Assembly (NCBI GenBank): GCA_015057005.1
Contig: SVFF01000004.1
Span: 1 to 64,000 of the forward strand
Direction: 5' to 3'
Origin: Lachnospiraceae bacterium
GTDB taxonomy: Bacteria > Bacillota > Clostridia > Lachnospirales > Lachnospiraceae
DNA: 64,000 nucleotides
Positions 7,808 to 15,032 of the stretch are shown one piece after another (position 1 is the first letter of the stretch; each line of letters opens with the position of its first letter). Made by a program: the position numbers and the translations under genes. The notes below the pieces were generated by a model that saw only the letters and a program-made list of their open reading frames with translations, ran no database searches and had not been told where the DNA came from.

Positions 7808-8848
7808 GTGTTAACATTCGAACAGCTTCTGCAGCCCGTATGGGACGCAGAGATTATTTATGACGAAGCACTGACATTTGTGAAGAAGGAGGCAAAAGCC
7901 CAGGCACCACTGATGTTTGAGCCTGCTCAGATCCTCAGTATCACCAGTGCAGACAAAACCGTTACTTACGAGGAAGGCAGGGATTACACCGTAGACGGCA
8001 ATCTGATCACATTGACCGATGACAGCCGCATGTTTTTCTTTACAGAAGAGGAAATGATCTTTGACACAGCGGTTCCCGGAAAATGTTTCCCTACCAAAGA
8101 CGGCCGCTTTTCCCTCTTTTCCGAAGGACACTTTTTCCATGACAGACAGATTGCTGTGACCTATCTGAAAAAGAGCGGTGAACTCTCCTGGAAACCGGAA
8201 TATGCCGGTGCACTTCTTCCCCGGACCATCAGCAAACTGAAGAACAAAGAAAATGTAAAAATCGTGTTGTACGGCGACAGTATCTCCGCAGGCGCAAACG
8301 CAAGCGGTGTGATGCTGACCACACCTTTCCTGCCCACCTTCGGCGCTTTGCTGGGCGAGCAGCTGCGCAGGCATTATGACACTTCCGTGGAAGTGATCAA
8401 TACCGCTGTGGGCGGCATGGCCACCCGCTGGGGAATTGAGAATGCAATTGTCCGCGCAGGCGATTACAAACCGGATCTGTGCATTATTGCTTTTGGCATG
8501 AACGACGGCGGCGCCAGAGGATTAAACAGCGAACAGTTCGGCAGCAATATCGCCAAGATCAAAGAACTGATCCTGGAAGCCTCTCCCGAAACAGAATTCA
8601 TTCTCTGCGCAACTACAATGCCGAATACGATCCTCCAGGGCTTTTACGGCTACCAGGATACGTATTACGATGTATTAAAGCCAATGGAATGTACCGGCAC
8701 TGCCATCGCAAGTTTTTATCACATGCAGAAGGCTCTGCTCGAGAAAAAACGCTTTATAGACATGACCGGCAACAATGTCAACCACCCCAATGACTTTATG
8801 ATCCGCTGCCATGCGGCATTGCTGAGCAGCATGCTGATCCAACAATAA
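7808..8848 (+). CDS. SGNH/GDSL-type hydrolase (esterase-like)
   Basis: The 346-residue protein has an all-beta N-terminal part of about 145 residues and a C-terminal SGNH hydrolase domain: block I VLYGDSIS with nucleophile Ser158, block III-like CIIAFGMNDGG, and block V with the catalytic His in NNVNHPND. The usual Asp three residues before this His is Asn here, a variant I also associate with some carbohydrate-esterase-like SGNH proteins. GAGG followed by 7 nt precedes a GTG start that lies 5 bp after the preceding stop; longer in-frame extensions overlap that gene and lack a ribosome binding site. It ends the TetR-led run at a strong terminator. It may equally serve the polysaccharide genes beyond it as a deacetylase. 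Confidence 0.8.
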   Translation: MLTFEQLLQPVWDAEIIYDEALTFVKKEAKAQAPLMFEPAQILSITSADKTVTYEEGRDYTVDGNLITLTDDSRMFFFTEEEMIFDTAVPGKCFPTKDGRFSLFSEGHFFHDRQIAVTYLKKSGELSWKPEYAGALLPRTISKLKNKENVKIVLYGDSISAGANASGVMLTTPFLPTFGALLGEQLRRHYDTSVEVINTAVGGMATRWGIENAIVRAGDYKPDLCIIAFGMNDGGARGLNSEQFGSNIAKIKELILEASPETEFILCATTMPNTILQGFYGYQDTYYDVLKPMECTGTAIASFYHMQKALLEKKRFIDMTGNNVNHPNDFMIRCHAALLSSMLIQQ

Positions 8849-8862
8849 GTGTTCTAACAAAA

Positions 8863-8915
8863 CCAGCCCGGCTCCGGATTCTACAGTATTTCTTCAGAAT
8901 CCGACACCGGGCTGG
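8863..8915. terminator. Bidirectional intrinsic terminator
   Basis: CCAGCCCGG (8863-8871) pairs with CCGGGCTGG (8907-8915), with an inner CCGGATTCT/AGAATCCG stem and a T-rich tail (CTTTCTT). It separates the SGNH hydrolase (plus) from the converging lyase gene (minus). Confidence 0.9.
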
Positions 8916-8933
8916 CTTTCTTATATCAGCTGT

Positions 8934-10895
8934 TTATTTCACGGAAAATACATCATCTTTCCAGGTACAATGATACTCCATACCGTCGATTGCAAAACGC
9001 ACCGCGTTTCCGCCCTCTTCCAAAACAATCTCCGAAATCTTCGGCGCGTTTTCCGTATAAGGGTAGATCACGCTGCAGTAGTTGCGGGTTCTGCCGCTGC
9101 CTGCCGCATCACTCAGACAGACTCTGGTGGAAGGTCTTGACACCGAGAATACTTCAGAAATCTGACCCGGATAAAGTTCAGGCGTCAGATTGGCAGTGGA
9201 GGCGATCAGCATGCTCACATCCTCCGTCATCCTGACCTTTCCATCCTCCAAGATTTCTCCATTCAGAGTATTCATATGGTACCATATCTCTACCGCATCC
9301 TCCGTCATCATATGTGTGAGGCGGTCCCACACCAGCAGGAATTTCTTGTCTACAATTGCCACTGTGCGCTCATGATTTGCAGGAAAATAACTGGTGTGCA
9401 GAGAGGTGGCCGCCAAAAAGCGTTCCGCCTCCGCCCAATCCAGCATACAACCGTCCCGTTCACCCTCAAAGGTCCAGGTGCCGGTATACTGTACGGGCTC
9501 TCTGCCGCCGATAGTGAGGGTATTGTGCATCTTGGCAGACTTGAACAGGATACGCATCTCATCGTCATTGTAGGTGTAGATGCCGGGATCCACCAGCAGG
9601 TTCCTGCCATAGGCAGTAAATTCAAAGCTTGCCGGATCCAAATGGGTGTGTCCGTTCTGGAAAGGCACTCTGCAGGCAAAGAACACGCCCAAGGCCTGAC
9701 GGCTCCAATCGCTGCGCATCAGCGCCTGCTGCAGGAATCTCTGGCGGGATACCAACGGGAATTCTTCCGTTTCAGGAGTACTCTTATCCAGCAACTCAGC
9801 GGGCGTCATGCCCTCCAGCAGGTGACTGTGAGCCGCACACAGGGACTCCAATTTTTCTCTGGGGATCATCTTGCCCAGTCCATTTAACCAGCGCATACTT
9901 CCCAAGGCTTTGTAAGCTCTAATTGCAACGGACACGGCACCGTAATTGGGACTGGAATCTCCCCAGGGTACCTCCACGCCGGTAGGGCGCAGACTGTGAA
10001 CAGAATAATCCAGACCTCTATACACAAGATCCAGAAACTCTTTCGGGATCTCAATATTACACTTCTTCGCCAGCCCGATCCAAATGCAGAAGTGATTCAT
10101 ACAGCCGTTGTGGTAGGAAGGACAGCCTTCCACCTGCCCGCCATCCTCTGAAAGCTGGCCCTTGGCACAGCGCTCCAGCTCCCGCTGGGCATGTGCGATC
10201 CATTCTGCCGCCTCCGGAAGCTCCTGCAGCATCTCTCCCGCGCTGAGCAGTCCCAGATTCTCCATCAGGTAATGATTGTGATCTGCATCGGGCCACAGAT
10301 GGGGCGGAACGGTCTTCAAAAGGTACGCATGTTCCTTCACGCTGGATACAAAAAGTTCAAATAACTCCTGATCCATAAAGCCTTCCTGGACCAAAAAGAT
10401 AAAGGCCGTGCGCCAATGTTCGAACATTCTGATACCAATCTCCAATGTTCGCCAGGGCATTGCAATCTTGAACATCTCGCAGATCTCCTCCCAGGTGCCT
10501 TCCAGCTTCGGGCTGGGGCAGGTGGCGATCCAGTCTTTCATCTCTGAAATGATCAGATCCACATATGTCTTTTCTCCTGTCAGCGCATATGCAGTGACGC
10601 AGTCCGTCCAATGTCCCATGCGGTTGATGGAGCAAATATATTCATCATTGTTAGTACGGTTTTCGCTCCACTTAGGGGGCTTTCCCACGAAGATGGTATT
10701 CTGTCCTGTTCCGGGGAGCTTTAACTGACCCTCGCAGGCCTTGCGGGCCTGCTCCAGAATTACTGCCAACACTTCGTCCTGACCTTTTAAGGAATTGCGC
10801 AGGGCATCACACAGGTTGTGCTCACTCTGCACACGGATTCTGACCTTACTCCATAATTCTTTCATTGTCATATCTTTTATTGTCACATCTTCCAT
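8934..10895 (-). CDS. Heparinase II/III-like polysaccharide lyase
   Basis: At 653 residues with no signal peptide, it has an N-terminal alpha/alpha-toroid (about 1-340, with HLWPDADHNHYLMENLGLLS and GCPSYHNGCMNHF motifs in the toroid) followed by a heparinase II/III-like beta-sandwich (PFQNGHTHLDPASFEF, LVDPGIYTYNDD, MHNTLTIGG). Conserved His, Tyr and Asn/Glu in these blocks fit the catalytic region of heparinase II/III and alginate lyase families PL12/PL15/PL17/PL21. It would cleave a uronic-acid-containing polymer or oligosaccharide by beta-elimination in the cytosol, giving unsaturated ends. The GH88 gene 51 bp upstream in the same transcript removes such ends. Exact substrate (heparan, hyaluronan, other) is not readable. 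The Shine-Dalgarno is weak (GAGAGAGA). Confidence 0.8.
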   Translation of the reverse strand: MEDVTIKDMTMKELWSKVRIRVQSEHNLCDALRNSLKGQDEVLAVILEQARKACEGQLKLPGTGQNTIFVGKPPKWSENRTNNDEYICSINRMGHWTDCVTAYALTGEKTYVDLIISEMKDWIATCPSPKLEGTWEEICEMFKIAMPWRTLEIGIRMFEHWRTAFIFLVQEGFMDQELFELFVSSVKEHAYLLKTVPPHLWPDADHNHYLMENLGLLSAGEMLQELPEAAEWIAHAQRELERCAKGQLSEDGGQVEGCPSYHNGCMNHFCIWIGLAKKCNIEIPKEFLDLVYRGLDYSVHSLRPTGVEVPWGDSSPNYGAVSVAIRAYKALGSMRWLNGLGKMIPREKLESLCAAHSHLLEGMTPAELLDKSTPETEEFPLVSRQRFLQQALMRSDWSRQALGVFFACRVPFQNGHTHLDPASFEFTAYGRNLLVDPGIYTYNDDEMRILFKSAKMHNTLTIGGREPVQYTGTWTFEGERDGCMLDWAEAERFLAATSLHTSYFPANHERTVAIVDKKFLLVWDRLTHMMTEDAVEIWYHMNTLNGEILEDGKVRMTEDVSMLIASTANLTPELYPGQISEVFSVSRPSTRVCLSDAAGSGRTRNYCSVIYPYTENAPKISEIVLEEGGNAVRFAIDGMEYHCTWKDDVFSVK

Positions 10896-10946
10896 TTTTA
10901 TGTCTCTCTCTGTTTTTCGGTACTGTTTTTTGACTTTTCCGGCCCA

Positions 10947-12137
10947 TTACCAATAACGTTTCCAATCCGGTTTCACCATACGGCAAAGAGCTTCCAGATA
11001 GAAGTAATCTCCGTAAATTGCACACTCGTCAATGCCCTGTCTCTGCGGAAGGGCTGCTGTCACGTGGCAGATCAGGCCGTCATATTCCCTGCCGATATCG
11101 CCGGTGCAGTTATCGATCACTGCCTCCAGCATCCGTGCAGAGGCATTTTGGAAGATCTGCTTCTGAGGTGCATCATCGGGCAGATATTTACACATCTCAT
11201 CCATACCGCACACAGAGACTACTCCTGCGGAGCTGTCTCTGGGCTGGTCACCGTCTACAAACACCAAATCCCAATAAGGGATCAGATCCGCAGGCAAGTG
11301 ATTCAGCATATAATAAGTGATATCCTTATGTACATCCACCAGGTAAGGCTCCTTTGAGTAGGAGTACGCAATGGGGAAACCATATACGCCCCACGCATGC
11401 CCCCTGGACCAACAGGAATCGTCGGAAAAACCCTGCCAGGTCACTCCATGCAGAGGCTTGTGAGTCTCCAATTCAAACTGGTAATGATGGTTGGAAGAAG
11501 CATCCTCCCTGATCAGGTACTGCTCCGTAATCTTATTCTGGGACATGGCCGCATCAATATATTCCTGTCTGCCGGCCTCCTGTCCTGCCCAGAAAAGCAG
11601 GGGCGCGTTCATCAGGGTGTCCATCATAGTCCTGCAGTATTCGGGCTTGTGCTGCTGGGACGCCACGCGCAGGATGAAACCGCCCTTCTTGGAATAGCTG
11701 AAATTGTACAGATGCTCTGCCGCATCCAGCGCGACCTGACGGGCATTTTCATCGCCAAGTGCCTTGTACGCAGCCACACAGGAAGGGGAAAACACAAATC
11801 CCACGTCGTGGTCTTCCATAGCTATTTTTTTGTCCAATCTCTGCTTGTAGGTGGGCAGATGACTCTCCACCACTTCACGGAACTTTTTATTGCCGGTGAG
11901 CTCGTAAGCCAGCAGGAATGTACCTGTGTGCATGCCGCAGATCCAATTGTTGTTGACCGTCTTCGGATATTTGTAATTGACGGAGCAGGTGGCTGCAAAG
12001 GCCTCTTTAAATCTGGGGATCTGGGACTCCAGCTTGTCCGCTGCTTTCTCAATAGCCCCTGTCAGTTTCTCTTTGGAAATCGTGTACTCTCCCGCAAACC
12101 GTTCAGGATTTTGCAGGATGATTTTTTCTGTTACCAT
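10947..12137 (-). CDS. Glycoside hydrolase family 88, unsaturated glucuronyl hydrolase
   Basis: The 396-residue protein has the GH88/105 (alpha/alpha)6 barrel signatures: HDVGF with Asp111 and MMDTLMNAPLLF with Asp173, the two acids that in the Bacillus enzyme hydrate the C4-C5 double bond of unsaturated uronic acids, and SWSRGHAWG-like CWSRGHAWGVYGF. Length matches the family. No signal peptide, so it acts on imported disaccharides in the cytosol. GGGAGG lies about 7 bp upstream of the ATG. It is the first enzyme gene of a two-gene set with the heparinase II/III-like lyase just downstream, a classical pairing for degradation of glycosaminoglycan-like polymers. Confidence 0.92.
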   Translation of the reverse strand: MVTEKIILQNPERFAGEYTISKEKLTGAIEKAADKLESQIPRFKEAFAATCSVNYKYPKTVNNNWICGMHTGTFLLAYELTGNKKFREVVESHLPTYKQRLDKKIAMEDHDVGFVFSPSCVAAYKALGDENARQVALDAAEHLYNFSYSKKGGFILRVASQQHKPEYCRTMMDTLMNAPLLFWAGQEAGRQEYIDAAMSQNKITEQYLIREDASSNHHYQFELETHKPLHGVTWQGFSDDSCWSRGHAWGVYGFPIAYSYSKEPYLVDVHKDITYYMLNHLPADLIPYWDLVFVDGDQPRDSSAGVVSVCGMDEMCKYLPDDAPQKQIFQNASARMLEAVIDNCTGDIGREYDGLICHVTAALPQRQGIDECAIYGDYFYLEALCRMVKPDWKRYW

Positions 12138-12187
12138 TATGAAACCTCCCTTTTCATTTTCGTCATCTCACATTTGGCAGATTAAAT

Positions 12188-12370
12188 TTAAATAATGGAA
12201 TACTGCATCCACTCGTAGAGAAGCATTGTTCCCTCCATAATCTCAGGAGGAAGCAGAGCCCTTGCCACCAGCTTCAGCTCCTCGGAATATTCGCCGGTCT
12301 CCTCGTCCAGCTTACGCAGATAAGCGTAATCTCCGTCAATACTGTCCACGATATATTTAAAAGTATTCAT
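12188..12370 (-). CDS. Small DUF3006-like protein
   Basis: A 60-residue acidic protein reading KYIVDSIDGDYAYLR... with ARALLPPEIMEGTML, the compact beta-barrel-like pattern I associate with DUF3006 (a D-x-x-E/DGDYAVL start and a LP..A.EG motif). An in-frame TTG lies 24 bp upstream, but GAAAGGA sits between the two and is spaced correctly for the ATG at 12370. It is directly upstream of the GH88 gene (50 bp) on the same strand, and downstream of another small protein gene. No function can be assigned; proteins of this type are often encoded next to exported hydrolases. Confidence 0.65.
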   Translation of the reverse strand: MNTFKYIVDSIDGDYAYLRKLDEETGEYSEELKLVARALLPPEIMEGTMLLYEWMQYSII

Positions 12371-12470
12371 CTTACATTCCTTTCTGTTTTTCAATTACAC
12401 CGCCGCTTCGTCATGCCGTGGCTTCGTCATGCCGCCGCTGCGTCTTTGTATTGTACCGTCCGTCAGCTGT

Positions 12471-12707
12471 CTACTGCTGCAGATCCTTCAGGCTTGCCAG
12501 GGCGTCCAGATCGGACTGCTGCACCCTGATATTGGTGGTCACAGGCTCCTCACCGGGCTTGGTCACTGTCAGCTCGATCACAGTGCCTGCAGGGATACCG
12601 CCGTTTCCCATCACAACATTCTTGATAAAAGCTTCGAACCTGGGGTGGTTTTTGCTCAGTGTATTCTTTACATTCATCATTTTCATTAATGAAGCGGGAT
12701 TAATCAT
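12471..12707 (-). CDS. Conserved-looking 78-residue hypothetical protein
   Basis: MINPASLMKMMNVKNTLSKN with a helical N-terminus is followed by a beta-rich segment (GGIPAGTVIELTVTKPGEEPVTTNIRV) and QSDLDALASLKDL at the end. There are no Cys residues, membrane segments or signal peptide. AGAGG precedes the ATG at 12707. It lies 100 bp upstream of the DUF3006-like gene on the same strand; between them the sequence GCTTCGTCATGCCG is directly repeated (about 12405-12434). I do not recognise a characterised family. Good ribosome binding site and orderly codon use support a real gene. Confidence 0.6.
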   Translation of the reverse strand: MINPASLMKMMNVKNTLSKNHPRFEAFIKNVVMGNGGIPAGTVIELTVTKPGEEPVTTNIRVQQSDLDALASLKDLQQ

Positions 12708-12836
12708 GTTTTACCTCTTTCTGCGGCGCTGAAACCGGCCGCTGTGTTTTGTCTTCCTGCTTTAATCTTTTCCTTGACATTTCTTCAAAAAGGAATTATA
12801 TTTAGGCTTACAAAGTAGCCCTAAGGGCTGCCACAT

Positions 12837-12936
12837 ACTACCGCTAGGGGAGCACATCGCTGAGATTGAATGTAGCTTGTCTACCTTCTGACCCTCACTA
12901 CTTGAACCGGATAATACCGGCGTAAGGAAGCTGAAT
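12837..12936 (+). ncRNA. TPP (THI-element) riboswitch
   Basis: The segment holds the conserved thi-box words in order: AGGGGAGC, GCTGAGA, then after a variable P3 arm CTTGAACCGGATAATACCGG and CGTAAGGAAG. These match the pyrimidine-sensor (CUGAGA) and pyrophosphate-sensor helices of the thiamine pyrophosphate aptamer. It is followed by two further hairpins and then the thiT gene, whose product imports thiamine. Regulation is expected to switch thiT off when TPP is plentiful. Confidence 0.95.
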
Positions 12937-12953
12937 CGTTCACATTGTATTAT

Positions 12954-12994
12954 ACTTTCATATCCTGTCTAAATGCAAGACATATCCTGAAAGT
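12954..12994 (+). promoter_or_regulatory. Symmetrical hairpin between the TPP aptamer and the thiT start
   Basis: ACTTTCA (12954-12960) pairs with TGAAAGT (12988-12994) and TGTCT (12966-12970) with AGACA (12978-12982); the two stems flank an internal loop made of the same word, TATCC, on both sides. It stands between the aptamer and the Shine-Dalgarno hairpin and may be part of the expression platform. Confidence 0.6.
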
Positions 12995-13020
12995 TACGGC
13001 AATTGTGGACCCGATGTTGT

Positions 13021-13051
13021 TCCTCCTCGCACAAACGAAGGAGGATTTTTT
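13021..13051 (+). promoter_or_regulatory. Hairpin sequestering the thiT ribosome binding site, with terminator-like T-run
   Basis: TCCTCCTCG pairs with CGAAGGAGGA (one bulged A) around a 6-nt loop, and is followed directly by TTTTTT and the ATG of thiT. The 3' arm is the AGGAGG ribosome binding site itself. The hairpin can therefore block translation and, being followed by six T, might also stop transcription in the TPP-bound state. Confidence 0.75.
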
Positions 13052-13747
13052 ATGTTCTACAATGTTGTCGTAAACGATTGGGGCGAGACCACCTATGTCC
13101 CCACCACTCTGGGCAATGTACTGCTGGTACTGCTCATCGCCTCCCTGCTGGCAGGAGCCGTTCTGTTTGCTGCCAAAAGCCGCAGGCAGTATGCAGAAGG
13201 AAAATCCGGCCGCCTATCCGTAAAAAAGCTGGTTTTCTGCGCCATGACACTGGCGCTGGGTACTGTGCTGTCTAACCTGAAGCTTTTTTCCTTTCCCTGG
13301 GGCGGCTCTGTTACACTGCTGTCCATGCTGGTAATCTGCCTGCCCGGATACTTTTTCGGCCCGGGTGCCGGCATTATGACCGGTGTGGCCTACGGCGTAC
13401 TGCAGCTCCTGGTAGACCCCTATGTGCTCTACCCCCTGCAGCTTGTGGTGGACTACCTGCTGGCTTTCGGTGCCCTTGGCCTCTCCGGACTGTTCACAAA
13501 TGCTAGGAACGGCCTGATTAAGGGCTATCTTACAGGAGTGCTGGGACGTTATGTATTTGCTGTCATTTCCGGCTGGATCTTCTTTGGCACCTACGCCTGG
13601 GAGGGATGGCCTGCACTGCCCTACTCCCTGGTCTACAATGGCATCTACATTTTTGCAGAGGCGGCCATTACGCTGGTGATCCTGGCGGTTCCCGCTGTAC
13701 ATAAGATGATGGGAAGACTGAAAATTATCGCAAACGAGAAAGACTGA
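13052..13747 (+). CDS. thiT: ECF transporter S component for thiamine, ThiT
   Basis: This 231-residue integral membrane protein has about six membrane segments after a short N-terminal extension with its own hydrophobic helix (about residues 16-35). The segment starting LVFCAMTLALGTVLSNLKLFSF matches the AlaATLS-type interaction motif region of group II ECF S components, and the C-terminal segments with YPLQLVVDYLLAFGALGLSG and SLVYNGIYIFAEAAI fit ThiT. With the shared EcfA/EcfA'/EcfT module encoded elsewhere, it would import thiamine across the cytoplasmic membrane. The upstream TPP riboswitch supports the specificity. The gene stands alone, ending at a strong terminator. Confidence 0.92.
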   Translation: MFYNVVVNDWGETTYVPTTLGNVLLVLLIASLLAGAVLFAAKSRRQYAEGKSGRLSVKKLVFCAMTLALGTVLSNLKLFSFPWGGSVTLLSMLVICLPGYFFGPGAGIMTGVAYGVLQLLVDPYVLYPLQLVVDYLLAFGALGLSGLFTNARNGLIKGYLTGVLGRYVFAVISGWIFFGTYAWEGWPALPYSLVYNGIYIFAEAAITLVILAVPAVHKMMGRLKIIANEKD

Positions 13748-13761
13748 TCGTCCAAATTAAT

Positions 13762-13806
13762 AAAGGCTGTCGTCCGGCGTATACCATACACCGTGCGACA
13801 GCCTTT
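13762..13806. terminator. Bidirectional terminator between thiT and the Rpn gene
   Basis: AAAGGCTGTCG (13762-13772) pairs with CGACAGCCTTT (13796-13806), with inner CCGG/CCG contacts. A and T runs on either side serve both converging genes. Confidence 0.9.
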
Positions 13807-13814
13807 CGCGATTA

Positions 13815-14759
13815 TTACATCAAAAAATAACCATCTGCAGTCATTCCTGAGTCTTCTTTCAAAATTATCTCGTTTACCTTCTCTATTTCAATTTCCAATT
13901 CTTCTGCGATCACTTCAATAGACTTGCCCTTTTCCATTTTCTTAACAATCTGTTCCTTCAGAACCCTGAAGCGGCCTTCCTCTATTCCATCTTCAAATCC
14001 TTCCCTGCGAATTGTCCTCATGTGCTTCTTCTCATCATATTCCGTCAACAACATATGCATTACCTCCGCCCTGTTCTTAATCAGAATGTCTCTCATGACA
14101 CCCTTGTCTATACAGTTTTTCATGGCATCATTGATGGCGCGTTTCAGGGAATGACCTTTTACCAGGCTGTCGTTTACTTCTGAAATAAACTCCGAATACT
14201 CCCACAGTCTCCGGCATTTTTCCAATAGTTCCTGATTATGTCCCCGATTGATATTCAGCATTACTGCCTTGCACTCCAAACAACCGGTACCTCTGCCTGT
14301 TGCAAAAGCATCAGAAAGGTACTGTTCCACACGGTCAGGCTGCTTATTTTTTCCATTATAAAAAATTACAAACATGGGAGTGGGCAATTTCACTAATTTT
14401 GAACCATAGATATCATCCTTCTCCTGTGCAAGCAAGCCCTCGTATTGTCTGGAAAAATAGAGCAATCCTCTCAAAGGCATATTCGGCGAATAGGTACTTT
14501 GATGCTCATACAAGTTCAGCCGGTCTGCAATCATGAACGACAGATCATTCTTCATCTTCACGAAGATTACATCTTCCATTGTTACAATTTCCAGCGCCTC
14601 CGGATCCGTATAATCACTACCGTTTATCGCATTGTACAGCTGCAGCAGATCCCTCTTGTCCTGAAACAGGAAACAAAACAACCTGTCTTTATACTTCCGG
14701 TTCACACGCAGTATTTTCCATCGAAAATACCCGCCCTGCCATCTCAAATTTTTTGCCAT
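13815..14759 (-). CDS. Rpn family PD-(D/E)XK recombination-promoting nuclease / putative transposase
   Basis: The 314-residue protein carries the Rpn/YhgA-like nuclease core: FMIADRLNLYEHQSTYSPNM gives the Asp79...Glu85-x-Gln87 metal site, followed by RGLLYFSRQYE and the VIFYNGK strand. The C-terminal part has the typical LVKGHSLKRAINDAMKNCI segment and a charged coiled helix with EGFEDGIEEG. Rpn proteins in E. coli are DNA nucleases that stimulate RecA-independent recombination. The ATG at 14759 is preceded by GGAGG at 8 nt; an ATG 15 bp further up lies within that site. A deleted relative is at 56133-56240 and a distinct Rpn gene at 60954. Confidence 0.85.
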   Translation of the reverse strand: MAKNLRWQGGYFRWKILRVNRKYKDRLFCFLFQDKRDLLQLYNAINGSDYTDPEALEIVTMEDVIFVKMKNDLSFMIADRLNLYEHQSTYSPNMPLRGLLYFSRQYEGLLAQEKDDIYGSKLVKLPTPMFVIFYNGKNKQPDRVEQYLSDAFATGRGTGCLECKAVMLNINRGHNQELLEKCRRLWEYSEFISEVNDSLVKGHSLKRAINDAMKNCIDKGVMRDILIKNRAEVMHMLLTEYDEKKHMRTIRREGFEDGIEEGRFRVLKEQIVKKMEKGKSIEVIAEELEIEIEKVNEIILKEDSGMTADGYFLM

Positions 14760-14974
14760 GTACTTTACCTCCATTATAAATGATTTTAGAATTTTCTACA
14801 ACAGAAACAATTGATTGGAAAACACTTCCGGGAACCCGGTGAAATAAAAGATTTCCTGAGAAAAAAGGGGAAGCGCAAAGACTGCGCATTCACTTTCAAT
14901 TATTCTAACACTTAAGACACAAAAAACAAGTCCGGAAAATTTCACAAAATTTTCCAGCGCATAAAAACAAAAAA

Positions 14975-15009
14975 TCCGTCCAAACCACTATCTATCGGGC
15001 TTGGACGGA
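14975..15009 (-). terminator. Intrinsic terminator of the mpg-addB-addA operon
   Basis: Read on the minus strand, TCCGTCCAA pairs with TTGGACGGA and is followed by TTTTTTG, 24 bp after the addA stop codon. The flank up to the Rpn gene holds no further gene. Confidence 0.9.
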
Positions 15010-15032
15010 CTGTGCAATTTTTTACACGTCTT

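Noticed and set aside
12811..12836. Separate terminator before the TPP riboswitch
   Set aside because: AGCCC-TAA-GGGCT is a short stem with a 3-nt loop and no T-run; it is more likely part of the upstream leader.
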